Source: Planctomycetota bacterium (GTDB lineage Bacteria > Planctomycetota > Phycisphaerae > Tepidisphaerales > Tepidisphaeraceae). Taken from it: a stretch of 40,014 nt of DNA. The notes beneath the pieces are model-generated. The model did not search any database. It saw only the letters and a program-made list of their open reading frames with translations, and had not been told where the DNA came from. The stretch covers positions 1 to 40,014 of the forward strand of contig JBCDKH010000010.1 in assembly GCA_038746835.1 (NCBI GenBank), written 5' to 3'. Numbering within the stretch: the stretch's first letter is position 1; each line of letters starts with the position of its first letter. Shown piece by piece: positions 8,450 to 17,373 of the stretch. Both the position numbers and the translations under genes were made by a program.

Positions 8450-9904
8450 TCAGCAAAGCTGATACTCCGGCATCGAGACGATCAGCTTGACGGCGTCGAG
8501 CGTGCCGCTGGTTGAAGGCGGACTGCCGACGGCGTTGGTGAGGCGGCGCGTCTTGATCGACTCGATTGGGCGTGGAATAAGCCGGCCGAGCCAGTAGGCG
8601 ACGACCTCGGACGGATCCTCGGACGAGGGCGTCGGTCGCGACTGAGCGGCGATGTTGCTGGCAAGGTTGTACCGGGCGAGCAGCGTCGCGGTGTTGATCC
8701 ATCGCTTGCCGTCGTACTGGCCGGGCCAGCCCTTGACGTTCGGCGGAGCGAACGGAATCTGGCCGAGCTTTTCGAGGTCGCGTGTGACCTGGCGCGGGCC
8801 AGGCAAGTCGGAACCGAACAGCCGATAGCTTCCGGCGACCAGCTGCACAGGGCTCTTGATCTTGTTACCGATGTGATCGCTGCTGTAGAACGCGCGGCTC
8901 CGCAGAATGACACGCAGGAGCGGCCGAAGCTCGAAGTTCGCACCCGACAGAACACTGCCGAGGATCGTCTTCAGCTGGGCGTCTGGCTCGGCACCGACAA
9001 AGTAGTGCCACAGCCGGCCGGCGATGTACGGCGCACAAGCCGGGTGCATGGCGAGGAGCCGAATGACCTCGTCCCCGCCGAAGCGTCCGCTGCGGCCGAA
9101 GACGGTTTTGATGCCGTTGTCGTGTCGGACGTCGTAGAACACGAATTCGACGCCGTCATGGGTCCAGCCGGTGAAGCAGCGGGCGACCTCTTTGATGTCG
9201 TTTTCGGTGTAGTTGCCGACGCCCAGCGTAAAGAGCTCCATGAGCTCACGGGCGTAGTTCTCGTTCGGGCTGCTGGCGACGTTCTGGTCGTTGTTGAGGT
9301 AGCCCAGCATCGCCGGGTCGCGACTCATCTGGGAGACCAGCTCGATGAAGTTGCCGGCGGCGAACTTGCGGAGCGTCTCGTTCTGATTCCAGAGCCGCCA
9401 AGAGCCCTCTCGGTCGTCGCGGATGGAGCTGGTGAAGTGCCCCGCCCAGAACAGCGTCAGCTTCTCCTGCAGCGGGTACGGCCCGTCAACCATCCGTCGA
9501 AGCCACCAGGCCTGACAAGCGACGATGTGCTGCAGGCTGGAACGCGTCCACTGCTGCCGCAAAAGCTGTCGCTGCGTGCGCGCTTCCTCGCCGACGCCGC
9601 GCCCGACTTGAGACATGGCTTGACGGCGTTCCTGACGCGTCCGCGGAACGTCGGCCAAGGCAGAGTCGTCGGGAACGTCGGTGCGCGACATCTCAGACGC
9701 CGAGGCATCGGGGAAATCGAGCAAGAGGTCGACCGCCCCGGACACGCCCAGCTTCTGGACAAGTGCGATTTCGTCGGGCGTGCCGCCGAAGGTCGCGCGG
9801 TTGAGCAAGTGCCCAGCCTTGACAGCATCAAACGGGTCGCCGTCACTCGGCTCCCACGGCTGAAGGTTTTCGGGCAGAGATCGTGTAAAGGAATTGGACA
9901 CCAT
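8450..9904 (-). CDS. DUF1800 family protein
   Basis: Protein of 484 residues with the DUF1800 layout: HLLNRATFGGTPDEIALVQKLG at the N-terminus, ending in a DLLLDFP segment. Then come KLTLFWAGHFTSS, a YLNNDQNVASSPNENYAREL-type stretch continuing into MELFTLGVGNYTE, EVARCFTGW, and PPNVKGWPG near the C-terminus. The function of the family is unknown; it is strongly linked to DUF1501 partners in Planctomycetota. No clear signal peptide is seen. ATG 9904 is chosen because AGGAG lies 7 bases upstream; an in-frame TTG at 9925 has no such site. It lies upstream of and probably cotranscribed with the DUF1501 gene. Confidence 0.87.
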   Translation of the reverse strand: MVSNSFTRSLPENLQPWEPSDGDPFDAVKAGHLLNRATFGGTPDEIALVQKLGVSGAVDLLLDFPDASASEMSRTDVPDDSALADVPRTRQERRQAMSQVGRGVGEEARTQRQLLRQQWTRSSLQHIVACQAWWLRRMVDGPYPLQEKLTLFWAGHFTSSIRDDREGSWRLWNQNETLRKFAAGNFIELVSQMSRDPAMLGYLNNDQNVASSPNENYARELMELFTLGVGNYTENDIKEVARCFTGWTHDGVEFVFYDVRHDNGIKTVFGRSGRFGGDEVIRLLAMHPACAPYIAGRLWHYFVGAEPDAQLKTILGSVLSGANFELRPLLRVILRSRAFYSSDHIGNKIKSPVQLVAGSYRLFGSDLPGPRQVTRDLEKLGQIPFAPPNVKGWPGQYDGKRWINTATLLARYNLASNIAAQSRPTPSSEDPSEVVAYWLGRLIPRPIESIKTRRLTNAVGSPPSTSGTLDAVKLIVSMPEYQLC

Positions 9905-10015
9905 GCAGCGACTCCTCTCGCTCAACGCCGGTCGATGGCGGTTTATTCTGCGACAATCCTATGAGATCGGTCGGCAGCCGGTGCAGCCGTTAGCGATCGC
10001 TGTTAAGTTGGGAAA

Positions 10016-11422
10016 ATGCAGCCCAATGTGGTCCTGATTGTTGGCGAAGACACCGGTCGTTTGCTCGGCTGCTACGGCGATCACTACGCCAAAACGCCCA
10101 ATCTCGACCGTCTCGCATCGCAGGGCTGCCGGTTCGATCAGGCGTGGACGACTTCTCCGGTCTGTGCGCCCTCGCGCGCTGCGATGGTGACGGGGCAGTT
10201 TCCGACCAAGATCGGCACGCACCAAATGCGGTCGAAGCTGATCAACCCGCCGCGTCTCTTCACGCAGGATCTCCAGGACGCCGGCTACTACGTCTCCTGG
10301 CCGACCAAGCTCGACTTCAACTTCAAGGAGCCCGACGGCTGGGTCAACGATCGCGACCCGTGGATCGATCGTCTTCGCGAGGGCTCGCTGGGCGACGGCA
10401 AGCCGTTCTTCGCCTTCGTGAACCTCAACGAGACGCACGAGAGCGGCATGTGGCCAGTCGGCACCTTTGCTCCCGAGGTCGGCCACCCCGTCGAGAAGCC
10501 GCGCTCGCCCGCCGTATCCGATCCCGACGAAGCGCCGGTGCCGCCCTACCTGCCGGACGTGCCGGCCGTGCGGGAGGACATCGCGCGGCACTACGACAAC
10601 ATCCACAAGATCGACAAGGACGTCGGCGAGATCCTCGACGCCCTCGACGCCTCAGGGAAGGCCGACGACACGATCGTGCTCTTCATCGCCGACCACGGAC
10701 GTGGTCTGCCACGCGAAAAACGCTGGCCGTACCCGGCGGGACTGCACATGCCGATGATCGTGCGGTGGCCCGGACATCTCGACGCGGGCAGCGTTCGGCA
10801 CGACCTGGTGTCGTGGGTCGACTTCGCACCGACAATCAACAATCTCGCGGGCAGGGAACCGTCGCCGGACCATGACGGACGTGTCTTCCTCGGCGAAGCG
10901 ACGCAACCCGGCCACGACGTTGTCTTCGGCGGGCGTGATCGCATGGACGAGTCGTTCGACCGTGTCCGCTCCTGCACCGACGGCCGGTGGCACTACGTCC
11001 GCAATTTTTTCCCTCAGCTTCCGTGCGCCCAGCGCAACCGCTACATGGAGCTCATGCCGACCGTTCAAACGATGCGGCAGATGAACCACGAGGGCACGCT
11101 CAAGGGGCCCGCGGCACTCTTCATGCAGCGGAGTAAGCCGGCCGAGGAGCTCTACGACCTTCAGACCGACTACGCGTGCGTCCGCAACCTCGCCGACGAT
11201 CCGGCACGGGCCGGCATCCTGAAGCGTCTCAGCGAACGAATGGACCGCTGGCTTGAAGAAAAGCCGGACATGGGAGCGATCAAGGAACGCGACCTCATTG
11301 CACGCGGCATCGTTGAGGATCAGTTCCCTGGCATCTCCGAACGTCGCGGCGATCTGCCCGAGCCGTATCGCAGCGAGACTCAGAAGTCCGTCATGGAAGA
11401 GGACGAAGTCCCGCCCATGTGA
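10016..11422 (+). CDS. Sulfatase (type I, Cys-type formylglycine), leaderless
   Basis: Protein of 468 residues of the type I sulfatase family. Metal-site residues are in NVVLIVGEDTGRLLGCYGD (residues 4-22). The sulfatase signature is SPVCAPSRAAMVTG with C50 as the residue to be converted to formylglycine (C-x-P-S-R). The later FIADHGRGLPREKRWPY segment resembles heparan N-sulfatase-like sulfatases. It lies next to the convergent GH50-like agarase gene (9 bp between stops), which fits desulfation of an algal polysaccharide. The protein starts directly with the first beta strand and has no signal peptide; an in-frame TAA at 10004-10006 rules out a longer form, so it appears cytoplasmic. Confidence 0.88.
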   Translation: MQPNVVLIVGEDTGRLLGCYGDHYAKTPNLDRLASQGCRFDQAWTTSPVCAPSRAAMVTGQFPTKIGTHQMRSKLINPPRLFTQDLQDAGYYVSWPTKLDFNFKEPDGWVNDRDPWIDRLREGSLGDGKPFFAFVNLNETHESGMWPVGTFAPEVGHPVEKPRSPAVSDPDEAPVPPYLPDVPAVREDIARHYDNIHKIDKDVGEILDALDASGKADDTIVLFIADHGRGLPREKRWPYPAGLHMPMIVRWPGHLDAGSVRHDLVSWVDFAPTINNLAGREPSPDHDGRVFLGEATQPGHDVVFGGRDRMDESFDRVRSCTDGRWHYVRNFFPQLPCAQRNRYMELMPTVQTMRQMNHEGTLKGPAALFMQRSKPAEELYDLQTDYACVRNLADDPARAGILKRLSERMDRWLEEKPDMGAIKERDLIARGIVEDQFPGISERRGDLPEPYRSETQKSVMEEDEVPPM

Positions 11423-11431
11423 TGTGCCGGG

Positions 11432-13546
11432 TCACTCGGCCTGGCTGCGGAGCTTATAGAGCTCGGCCGAGACGGCCTGCGACGCTTCGAGCATCTCCGG
11501 ATGCGGCTTGTCGGTCACGCTGACGAAGCCGATGCCGTGGTTCTCCGCGTCGAGCGATCGGCCGCTGGTGGGCTGATCAACCGCCTGGAACCAGTGGACG
11601 CCGACGATCTGCGGGTTCTGGGCAGCACTCTCGACGTACGCCTTGAACTTGTCGGCCCGGTCCTGGGCAGAACTGGCCTGAACGAGACCGCGTCCGAAGA
11701 CGCCCTGCTCGCGCGTGCCGAAGTGGAACTCGCCGACGATGACCGGCTTGTCAATGTCGGCCGCCGGTCGCCAGGCACCGATCGAGTCGCGGTACAGGTT
11801 GGTCGACACCACGTCGCAGAACTCAGCCGCGACGCGGACGACCTGCGGGTTGGCGTAGGCGAGCAGACGATCGCCGAAGTAGAGCTTGTTCGGGGCCGCG
11901 TTTTCGAGGGCGTCGTGCACCGTCTGGTAGTACTTGCGGACGATCACTTCGTTGAAGGCGACCAGGTCGGCGATGCCGGCCTCAGTGGTCGGGGCGGGCG
12001 TCGGCTTCAGGAAGTCTGCGAAGCTCGCGTAGCTGCTGCCCCAGGCCTCGTTGAGCGCTTCGACCGAGTCGTAGCGTTCCTTCACCCAGTCGCGCATCGC
12101 CTGCTTGGCATACTCGTTGGGCTTGCCCTTCTCGACGACACCGGTGGCGAGATACGACGTGTCGCCCCACGAGAGCTCGTTGTCGACGAAGACGCCGATG
12201 CACCACGGGTCGTCCTTGCTCTCGGCCAGCATGCCGCCGATGCGTCGATCGAGCTCTCGGCGGAGCATCGGGTTCCACGGATCGCTCACGCGATTCCGCG
12301 TGCCCGGCTGCCACGGCAGCTTGGCAGAGTTGATGAAGACCCAGTCCGTGTACGGGATGGTCTTCTCCTCGTGCAGCTCGTCGTCCGACCAGTTGGCGAT
12401 GGTGTTGAAGCCCCAAGTGACAAGACGCTTGGGCGTCCGCTCAAGCCACTCGTCGCGCCAGTTGTCGCCGTACTTGCGGTACAGGTTGGCCGAGTAGAAG
12501 GCAAAGCAAGGCACCTCGCCGCTCTCGTAGTCGCCCCGCTTGACTTGGCCGGTGCCGAGGAACTGCTCCATGTTCGGATCCGACTCCCACGGCGGGTTGC
12601 GGAACCAGCCAATGCGATCTTCGGTAATCGGCGTCATGCCACCCGTCTTGACGACGCACACGCCCAGCGACCAGAAGAGATGGCCATCGGGCGTTACGAG
12701 GTGCCAGACGCCGTCGATTTTCTCGGTGCGGAAGTGACCCGTCGCCTCCAGCTTCGGCCCGTCGAGCCAGCCACCGTACTGATCGCGGCCCGGCAGTTGG
12801 TAGCCCTCGCTCAGTTGCTCATCTTCCGCGGCCTTGTCGGCAAAAAGGTCCTCGACACTGTCGACCTTGCCATCCCAGTCGCCGTGGATGTACTGGCCGA
12901 ACTCGTCGACGAACGGGAAGAACGGATCGGCCGCGATGGCAGACGCCGGGTCGTATGAGCCGACGGCCCGCACCTCGGTCACCGCGACTTGGTACTCGCG
13001 AGGCGGCTTCTGCAGAAAGACTTGGATCTTGACGACGTCGGCCGGATCGATCGTCGCGGTCATCGGCATCCGCTTGCCCCAGGGCGTGTGCTGCATGTGA
13101 AGCAGCTCGGCCCGGAGGTCCATGTTCGTCCGACGATTGAACTCGACGACAATCGTGCCGGTCATCCCGGGCTCAACGGTTGCCGACCCGCCCGTGGCAT
13201 TCTTTCCGCCGCCCGCACCGGGGTTGTCGACACGGATGCCGATTTTGAGTGCCTCTGTACTCAGGTTGATCACGTCGACTTCAACCTGCTCGAAAGCATC
13301 CAGGTCCCACGCCTCACCCGACTCGGGTCGGAATCCGAGGTGTGGGTAGGGCTTCTCGTCGCCGAAGTTGATGACGAAGACGGGCTGGCCGTCGACTTCG
13401 CCGAGCGTCATGTAGCTGTCTAGTGAGCTCGACGCGTCCACCGCCGCCTGCGAGGGCTCGACGAGCGTCACGGAGTCAGCGATCGCAGCCGCAGGCGAAA
13501 CGAGCGCAGCAGCGACGAACAGCCGCGGATAGAGGGAGGAAAACAT
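11432..13546 (-). CDS. Secreted beta-agarase-like glycoside hydrolase (GH50-type)
   Basis: Protein of 704 residues. It has a signal peptide of about 24 residues (hydrophobic LFVAAALVSPAAAIADS), an N-terminal beta-sandwich/CBM-like domain (about 26-195), then a TIM-barrel domain. The barrel entry FFPFVDEFGQYIHGDWDGK (209-227), DQYGGWLDGPKLEATGHFR, and PDGHLFWSLGV are typical of GH50 beta-agarases. Expected catalytic glutamates are E457 in VDNELSWG (acid/base) and E606 in IVGEFHFG (nucleophile). GH50 enzymes release neoagaro-oligosaccharides from agarose. Neighbours are a sulfatase and, upstream on the same strand, pseudopilin and PEP-CTERM genes. Agarose versus another galactan is not decided by the sequence. 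Confidence 0.8.
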   Translation of the reverse strand: MFSSLYPRLFVAAALVSPAAAIADSVTLVEPSQAAVDASSSLDSYMTLGEVDGQPVFVINFGDEKPYPHLGFRPESGEAWDLDAFEQVEVDVINLSTEALKIGIRVDNPGAGGGKNATGGSATVEPGMTGTIVVEFNRRTNMDLRAELLHMQHTPWGKRMPMTATIDPADVVKIQVFLQKPPREYQVAVTEVRAVGSYDPASAIAADPFFPFVDEFGQYIHGDWDGKVDSVEDLFADKAAEDEQLSEGYQLPGRDQYGGWLDGPKLEATGHFRTEKIDGVWHLVTPDGHLFWSLGVCVVKTGGMTPITEDRIGWFRNPPWESDPNMEQFLGTGQVKRGDYESGEVPCFAFYSANLYRKYGDNWRDEWLERTPKRLVTWGFNTIANWSDDELHEEKTIPYTDWVFINSAKLPWQPGTRNRVSDPWNPMLRRELDRRIGGMLAESKDDPWCIGVFVDNELSWGDTSYLATGVVEKGKPNEYAKQAMRDWVKERYDSVEALNEAWGSSYASFADFLKPTPAPTTEAGIADLVAFNEVIVRKYYQTVHDALENAAPNKLYFGDRLLAYANPQVVRVAAEFCDVVSTNLYRDSIGAWRPAADIDKPVIVGEFHFGTREQGVFGRGLVQASSAQDRADKFKAYVESAAQNPQIVGVHWFQAVDQPTSGRSLDAENHGIGFVSVTDKPHPEMLEASQAVSAELYKLRSQAE

Positions 13547-13600
13547 GATGTTTTGGCTTTGAGAGGCTCGGTTCGAGCGTCCAGAAACGGTCTGCCGAGT

Positions 13601-14440
13601 TCACCGGTCAGGGCGAACGTTGTAGTTGAAAATCTCACCTACTTTGCGCGTTTCGGCATGCCCGTCGAGGAATGCGAGGTTGGCTGCCGTGTCTGCCTGG
13701 TGGCGATAGCGGACGTAGCCCTGGGTCTCGCCGTTGATGTTCTCGTGGTTCGGCGCTCCCTCTGGGCTCTCGCTGATGGGATCGAAGAGCGTCGGATCGT
13801 CCTCGTTGTAGAACGCGACTGCCGAGTCTGCCTGGCCGTCGGCAACTGCGCGGGCGAGCACCTCGCGAGCGCGATGCAGCTGTGGGGCACCAGGAGAGAA
13901 CGGAACCGGCGTCGAGCTGTTCGTCACGAGCTGCTGGACGCCATCAACCATCATCATCGTCTCGGACGAACGCTTCGATCGCGTGATCTTGTACGTCAAC
14001 GGATCGTCGACGCTGATCCAGGTCATGATTCGCCCTGGTGCCGAGTAGTGGTACTTCCCGCCATCCAGAACCGCGGACGGGCACTGGAACGCCGGGGTCG
14101 GCTCCGAGTTCTGCGTCCAGTTCGAGCCACCATTGACGTCGTCCATGTAGGCATCGATCATGAAGAACCAGTTGGTCGGCTCGGCTCCCAGTGCGACGGC
14201 ATTGGTCGCATTCACTTGGTAGGGGAGCGCGCTGTCATTTTCGCTCGCGTAGCCGATGACAGCCGTTGCGACCTGTCGCATGTTGCTCAGGCACTTCGTC
14301 GTTCTGGCTGCATCCTGTGCTCGACCAAGCGTTGGGAGCAGGATGGAGATCAGCAGTGCGATGATGCCGATGACGACGAGCAGCTCCACGAGCGTGAAAC
14401 CACAGCGCGAACGAGAAGAAACCGTCCGATGGCAATTCAT
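13601..14440 (-). CDS. Type IV pseudopilin-like protein, H-x-DG type (copy A)
   Basis: Protein of 279 residues with a class III prepilin leader cut at [18 protein letters not shown] (G14), followed by the hydrophobic N-terminal helix. The C-terminal region has [18 protein letters not shown], a His followed by 11 residues and DG; the common form in Planctomycetota has 9. It ends in NVRPDR. Such proteins are the large pseudopilin families of Planctomycetota, probably parts of type II secretion or pilus-like surface structures. ATG 14440 has GAGGAGG 6-7 bases upstream. It follows a PEP-CTERM gene and precedes the GH50-like gene by 54 bp. Confidence 0.85.
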   Translation of the reverse strand: MNCHRTVSSRSRCGFTLVELLVVIGIIALLISILLPTLGRAQDAARTTKCLSNMRQVATAVIGYASENDSALPYQVNATNAVALGAEPTNWFFMIDAYMDDVNGGSNWTQNSEPTPAFQCPSAVLDGGKYHYSAPGRIMTWISVDDPLTYKITRSKRSSETMMMVDGVQQLVTNSSTPVPFSPGAPQLHRAREVLARAVADGQADSAVAFYNEDDPTLFDPISESPEGAPNHENINGETQGYVRYRHQADTAANLAFLDGHAETRKVGEIFNYNVRPDR

Positions 14441-14592
14441 GATGAGCCTCCTCAAATGAACACGGTGTCGGGAAATCAGTCGAGCCGATTGCACCTCTCA
14501 CCCATTCCCCACCAACCCCACCATCCCCACCGACCCCACGCCGCCCTCACCCAGAAGCCCCACACCCCCCGACGCGTTGCTCGGGTCAAGCC

Positions 14593-15363
14593 CTAGCGAC
14601 GGCGACGCACGGCCAAGCCGAGCAAGCCGAGACCGATCGCAGCCGCCGAGGTCGGCTCGGGGATGACCGCGTTGGATTCGATCACGACGTTGTCGAGGTA
14701 GAGCAGTCCTTGCTGTCCGGACGCAAACCCGAACTCGAACGTGTCGAACGTGACGGGTGTGCCGATACCGTTCGAAGCTGGGCCTCCGATGATGACGGTG
14801 TTCGACGACTCGGTCGTCACGCCGCCATCGAAGCTGATGCTGAAGACAAGCTCACCTGGCGCGGTCACATCCGCGCGCAAGGTGAGGCTCTGCGGCGTCT
14901 GACCGCTCGCGATCGTGTCGAACCGGCCAGCGTTGTTGTCGAGCTCCGTCGAGAAAGTCCCGCCATTGGTTGCGGCGGATGGGTTGATCGCGCTTCCGAG
15001 CTCCACGCCAGAAACGCTGTCAATGAGGTTGAACTCGACAGAGAAGTTGTCGTTTATGTCCTGTCCGAAGCGGTAATCGAGGTCCAACTCCACAAAGTCG
15101 CCGACATCGCTCAAGAGCAGCGACGGGGAGAACGCTCGCGTGGCGGTCCGGTTGTTCGACGTCGTCTCAAGCAGTAACGCGTTCGAGCCAAAGCCCGTGT
15201 CAGCCACGACGGAGACGGTGCCGCCGCCGCCGGACGGATCGGCGTAGCCGGGATTCGTCCCGTCGTCGAACGTGTCGTTGACGAGGATAACGCTGCCCAG
15301 AGCCGGGGCAGTGAGTGCGACGCTCGAGGCAAGAGCCAGGACGGCGATGGGTTTGGTGATCAT
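14593..15363 (-). CDS. PEP-CTERM sorted surface protein (copy A)
   Basis: Secreted protein of 256 residues. The N-terminal signal peptide is IAVLALASSVALTAPALGS. The body is Thr/Ser/Asn/Gly-rich and beta-strand-like (residues 25-230), lectin-like in character but without a firm domain match. The C-terminus is a PEP-CTERM signal: VIPEPTSAAAIGLGLLGLA followed by VRRRR. Exosortase recognises the PEP motif and attaches or releases the protein at the envelope. Start ATG 15363 has GGAGGAG upstream. A good sigma-70-like promoter lies about 90-115 bp upstream. It pairs with the downstream pseudopilin copy A. Confidence 0.85.
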   Translation of the reverse strand: MITKPIAVLALASSVALTAPALGSVILVNDTFDDGTNPGYADPSGGGGTVSVVADTGFGSNALLLETTSNNRTATRAFSPSLLLSDVGDFVELDLDYRFGQDINDNFSVEFNLIDSVSGVELGSAINPSAATNGGTFSTELDNNAGRFDTIASGQTPQSLTLRADVTAPGELVFSISFDGGVTTESSNTVIIGGPASNGIGTPVTFDTFEFGFASGQQGLLYLDNVVIESNAVIPEPTSAAAIGLGLLGLAVRRRR

Positions 15364-15450
15364 TTTCGCTCCTCCGCGAAGTCAGGGAGTTGGTGGTCAG
15401 ACGCGTGGTCATACGGAGCACGAATGGACCGGGCCGGTCGTGCCTCCCGC

Positions 15451-15479
15451 ATTGTACCTGCTCGCTGCGAGCCTTGCAA
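15451..15479 (-). promoter_or_regulatory. Sigma-70-like promoter of PEP-CTERM copy A
   Basis: Read on the minus strand, TTGCAA (15474-15479) and TACAAT (15451-15456) are separated by exactly 17 bases. The -10 box matches 5 of 6 consensus bases and the -35 box 4 of 6. The predicted transcript start would be near 15444, giving a leader of about 80 bases. Confidence 0.5.
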
Positions 15480-15497
15480 TAGAAAAGAAACAATCGT

Positions 15498-15508
15498 GCA
15501 AGGATTGC
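15498..15508. promoter_or_regulatory. Putative LacI-family operator A
   Basis: GCAAGGATTGC lies inside the palindrome GTGCAAGGATTGCAC (15496-15510; six-base arms around a three-base centre). It sits about 18 bases upstream of the -35 box of the PEP-CTERM copy A promoter. With the preceding CAAT it matches CAATNNNGCAAGGMTTGC, which recurs at 17367-17384 in front of lacI. Binding by the neighbouring LacI-type protein is inferred. Confidence 0.45.
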
Positions 15509-15533
15509 ACTAGGGGCTCGTCGGTCGGCTGGG

Positions 15534-15554
15534 AAACCGCTCAGAACGCGGTTT
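15534..15554 (-). terminator. Possible terminator hairpin after pseudopilin copy B
   Basis: AAACCGC (15534-15540) and GCGGTTT (15548-15554) form a perfect seven-pair stem with a seven-base loop, about 86 bases beyond the pseudopilin stop at 15641. There is no T-run after the stem beyond its own TTT, so termination is only plausible. Confidence 0.35.
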
Positions 15555-15640
15555 GACGGCGTTCAGCCGATGACCAGCCACGCCGAGCCGGGCTTGGCAA
15601 CACCGCAAACAGCAGATGCGTCGCAGGCCAACCGCCCGAT

Positions 15641-16471
15641 TCAACGGTCCGGCCGCATGTTGGCGTTGAGGACCTCGCCGCGAGTCATGGCCTTGGCACT
15701 GCCGTCAAGGAATGCGAAGCCCGCATCTTCGTCATCTCCGTGTCGCCACCGGACGTAGCCGTTGGTCGAATCGTCTGGATTCTCGAAGTTCGGGCTGTCG
15801 GGAGCACTGTCAGTGATCGGATCAAACATGCCATCGCGATCCGGGTCGTAAAAGCCGAGGTTGACCGACGTGGGACTCACTTCCCCTTTGAAACGCTCAC
15901 CCGCTCGTGCCCAGCGCGAGTCGCGGCTGCCGTTGGGTTTGAACTCGGGAATCGCAAGGCGTTGAACGCCGTCGCCCGCCAAGATGATCTCCGAGGTCCG
16001 CTTCGCCCTCGCGAGCCGGTACAGCTCGTCGGTGATGAGCCCGAGCTGAACGAAGACCCGGCTTGGCGCGGAATAGTGGGCGATACCGCCGTCAATGGAT
16101 GCACTCGGGCACTTGAACACTTCGGACGGATCGCCGTTCGTCGCGTTGGTCATTCCGCGCTCGGGGTAAATGTAACCGTCGACCACAAACCACCAGTTCG
16201 TGCGATCGGTGTTGAAATCCCCAGAAAAGTTGAACGTGATGTTGGCCGGCGGAAGGAAACCGTCGAAGGCCTGCGCGTAGGTCAGCGTGCCCTGGTGGAT
16301 CGACCTCAGGTTGCTGAGGCACGTCACCGTCCGCCCGGACTCGCGAAGCCGACCGAGCACCGGCAACAGAATCGCCACCAGCAGCACGATGATGCCGACC
16401 ACGACCAACAGCTCAACGAGCGTGAAGCCACGTCGGCATGGGCGGCTACTGCAAACGTTCCAACGGGTCAT
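15641..16471 (-). CDS. Type IV pseudopilin-like protein, H-x-DG type (copy B)
   Basis: Protein of 276 residues, paralogue of copy A. The leader is cut at [20 protein letters not shown] (G15). Then come CLSNLRSIHQGTLTYAQAF, a segment matching [19 protein letters not shown] of copy A. The C-terminus has RHGDDEDAGFAFLDGSAK (His, 11 residues, DG) and ends NMRPDR, as in copy A. Start ATG 16471 has CAGGAGA upstream. The gene lies 67 bp downstream of PEP-CTERM copy B, repeating the PEP-CTERM then pseudopilin order. It probably forms part of a surface or secretion structure; the exact role is unknown. Confidence 0.85.
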   Translation of the reverse strand: MTRWNVCSSRPCRRGFTLVELLVVVGIIVLLVAILLPVLGRLRESGRTVTCLSNLRSIHQGTLTYAQAFDGFLPPANITFNFSGDFNTDRTNWWFVVDGYIYPERGMTNATNGDPSEVFKCPSASIDGGIAHYSAPSRVFVQLGLITDELYRLARAKRTSEIILAGDGVQRLAIPEFKPNGSRDSRWARAGERFKGEVSPTSVNLGFYDPDRDGMFDPITDSAPDSPNFENPDDSTNGYVRWRHGDDEDAGFAFLDGSAKAMTRGEVLNANMRPDR

Positions 16472-16538
16472 GCGATCTCCTGCAGGGAAAACAGAGCAGT
16501 TTCAGCGTTCTCTTCCCGCAGCCATCAACGCTCCAGCC

Positions 16539-17282
16539 CTACCGCCGGCGACGCATCAGCATGAGCCCGGCCGGTGCGAGAATCGCAGCGGACGCAGGCT
16601 CGGGGATGACGGTCACGATCAGGCCGGACACGCTCACATCCGCGCGATTGCTGTCATCGCCATCGTCGCCAACGGTGAACGTGAAGCTCTCCCCGGCGGT
16701 GAGCTCGAGCGGCGAGGCGAAGGTGAAGAGATTCACCGACTCGCCATTCAGGTCAAAGGTCGAGGTATCCGCGAGTGTGATCGGGACGATTGTTCCGCCG
16801 TTGTCGATGAGCACCGTCTCGCCCGTCTCGAAGTTGCCGGCAAGCGCGATCGCGGTGACGAGCAGGTCTTCACTAAAGGAAAAGGTCAGCGACTCGTCAG
16901 CTGCGCCTGGCACAATGCCGACCTCATCGATCGCTGAGTTGGTGTCTTGGTTGTTGGCAAGGGCCGAGTTGATGCCAAGCCCGCCTTCGTTGAACGAGCG
17001 AAGCTCCGGACGATTCGCACCGGCCTGTGGGCCGTCTCCCTCGCCTGTGTAGTCGAGGTTCAAAGTCGTGACCGTCGCGCCCGGATCGTCGAGCGTGAAG
17101 GTCGCGAAGGTCGTCCCGGAGTCCGTGCTCGGACTCGCAACAGCGTTGACCACCAGGTCGTCGCCAACCGTGGCTCCAGGGAATCGTGTGAAGTCCAAGA
17201 CCACGGCAGCCCCGACGGACGAGGCAAGAGCCAACGATCCCGCCGAAGCGGCCATCACCAACGGAAGACGGTGCAAATTCAT
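16539..17282 (-). CDS. PEP-CTERM sorted surface protein (copy B)
   Basis: Secreted protein of 247 residues. The signal peptide ends near SLALASSVGAAVV. A beta-rich body with few charged clusters follows (residues 27-220; AVVLDFTRFPGATVGDDLVV, PLELTAGESFTFTVGDDGDD). The C-terminal exosortase signal is VIPEPASAAILAPAGLMLM then RRRR. Start ATG 17282 has GAGGAG upstream. It is the first gene of the minus-strand series ending in the agarase gene and is transcribed away from lacI, with a shared operator-like palindrome between them. Confidence 0.83.
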   Translation of the reverse strand: MNLHRLPLVMAASAGSLALASSVGAAVVLDFTRFPGATVGDDLVVNAVASPSTDSGTTFATFTLDDPGATVTTLNLDYTGEGDGPQAGANRPELRSFNEGGLGINSALANNQDTNSAIDEVGIVPGAADESLTFSFSEDLLVTAIALAGNFETGETVLIDNGGTIVPITLADTSTFDLNGESVNLFTFASPLELTAGESFTFTVGDDGDDSNRADVSVSGLIVTVIPEPASAAILAPAGLMLMRRRR

Positions 17283-17373
17283 GTTTCTCCTCGCTCAAAC
17301 AGACGTCTGTGCCCGCGTCCGGGCACCCTCGGCGGGAACGTAAACCACCCGCACGGACAACGCAAGCAATAAA

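Noticed and set aside
9992-10001. AGCGATCGCT palindrome before the sulfatase as an operator
   Set aside because: Ten-base palindrome in GC-rich DNA, no second copy at related genes and no link to the LacI motif; could be chance.
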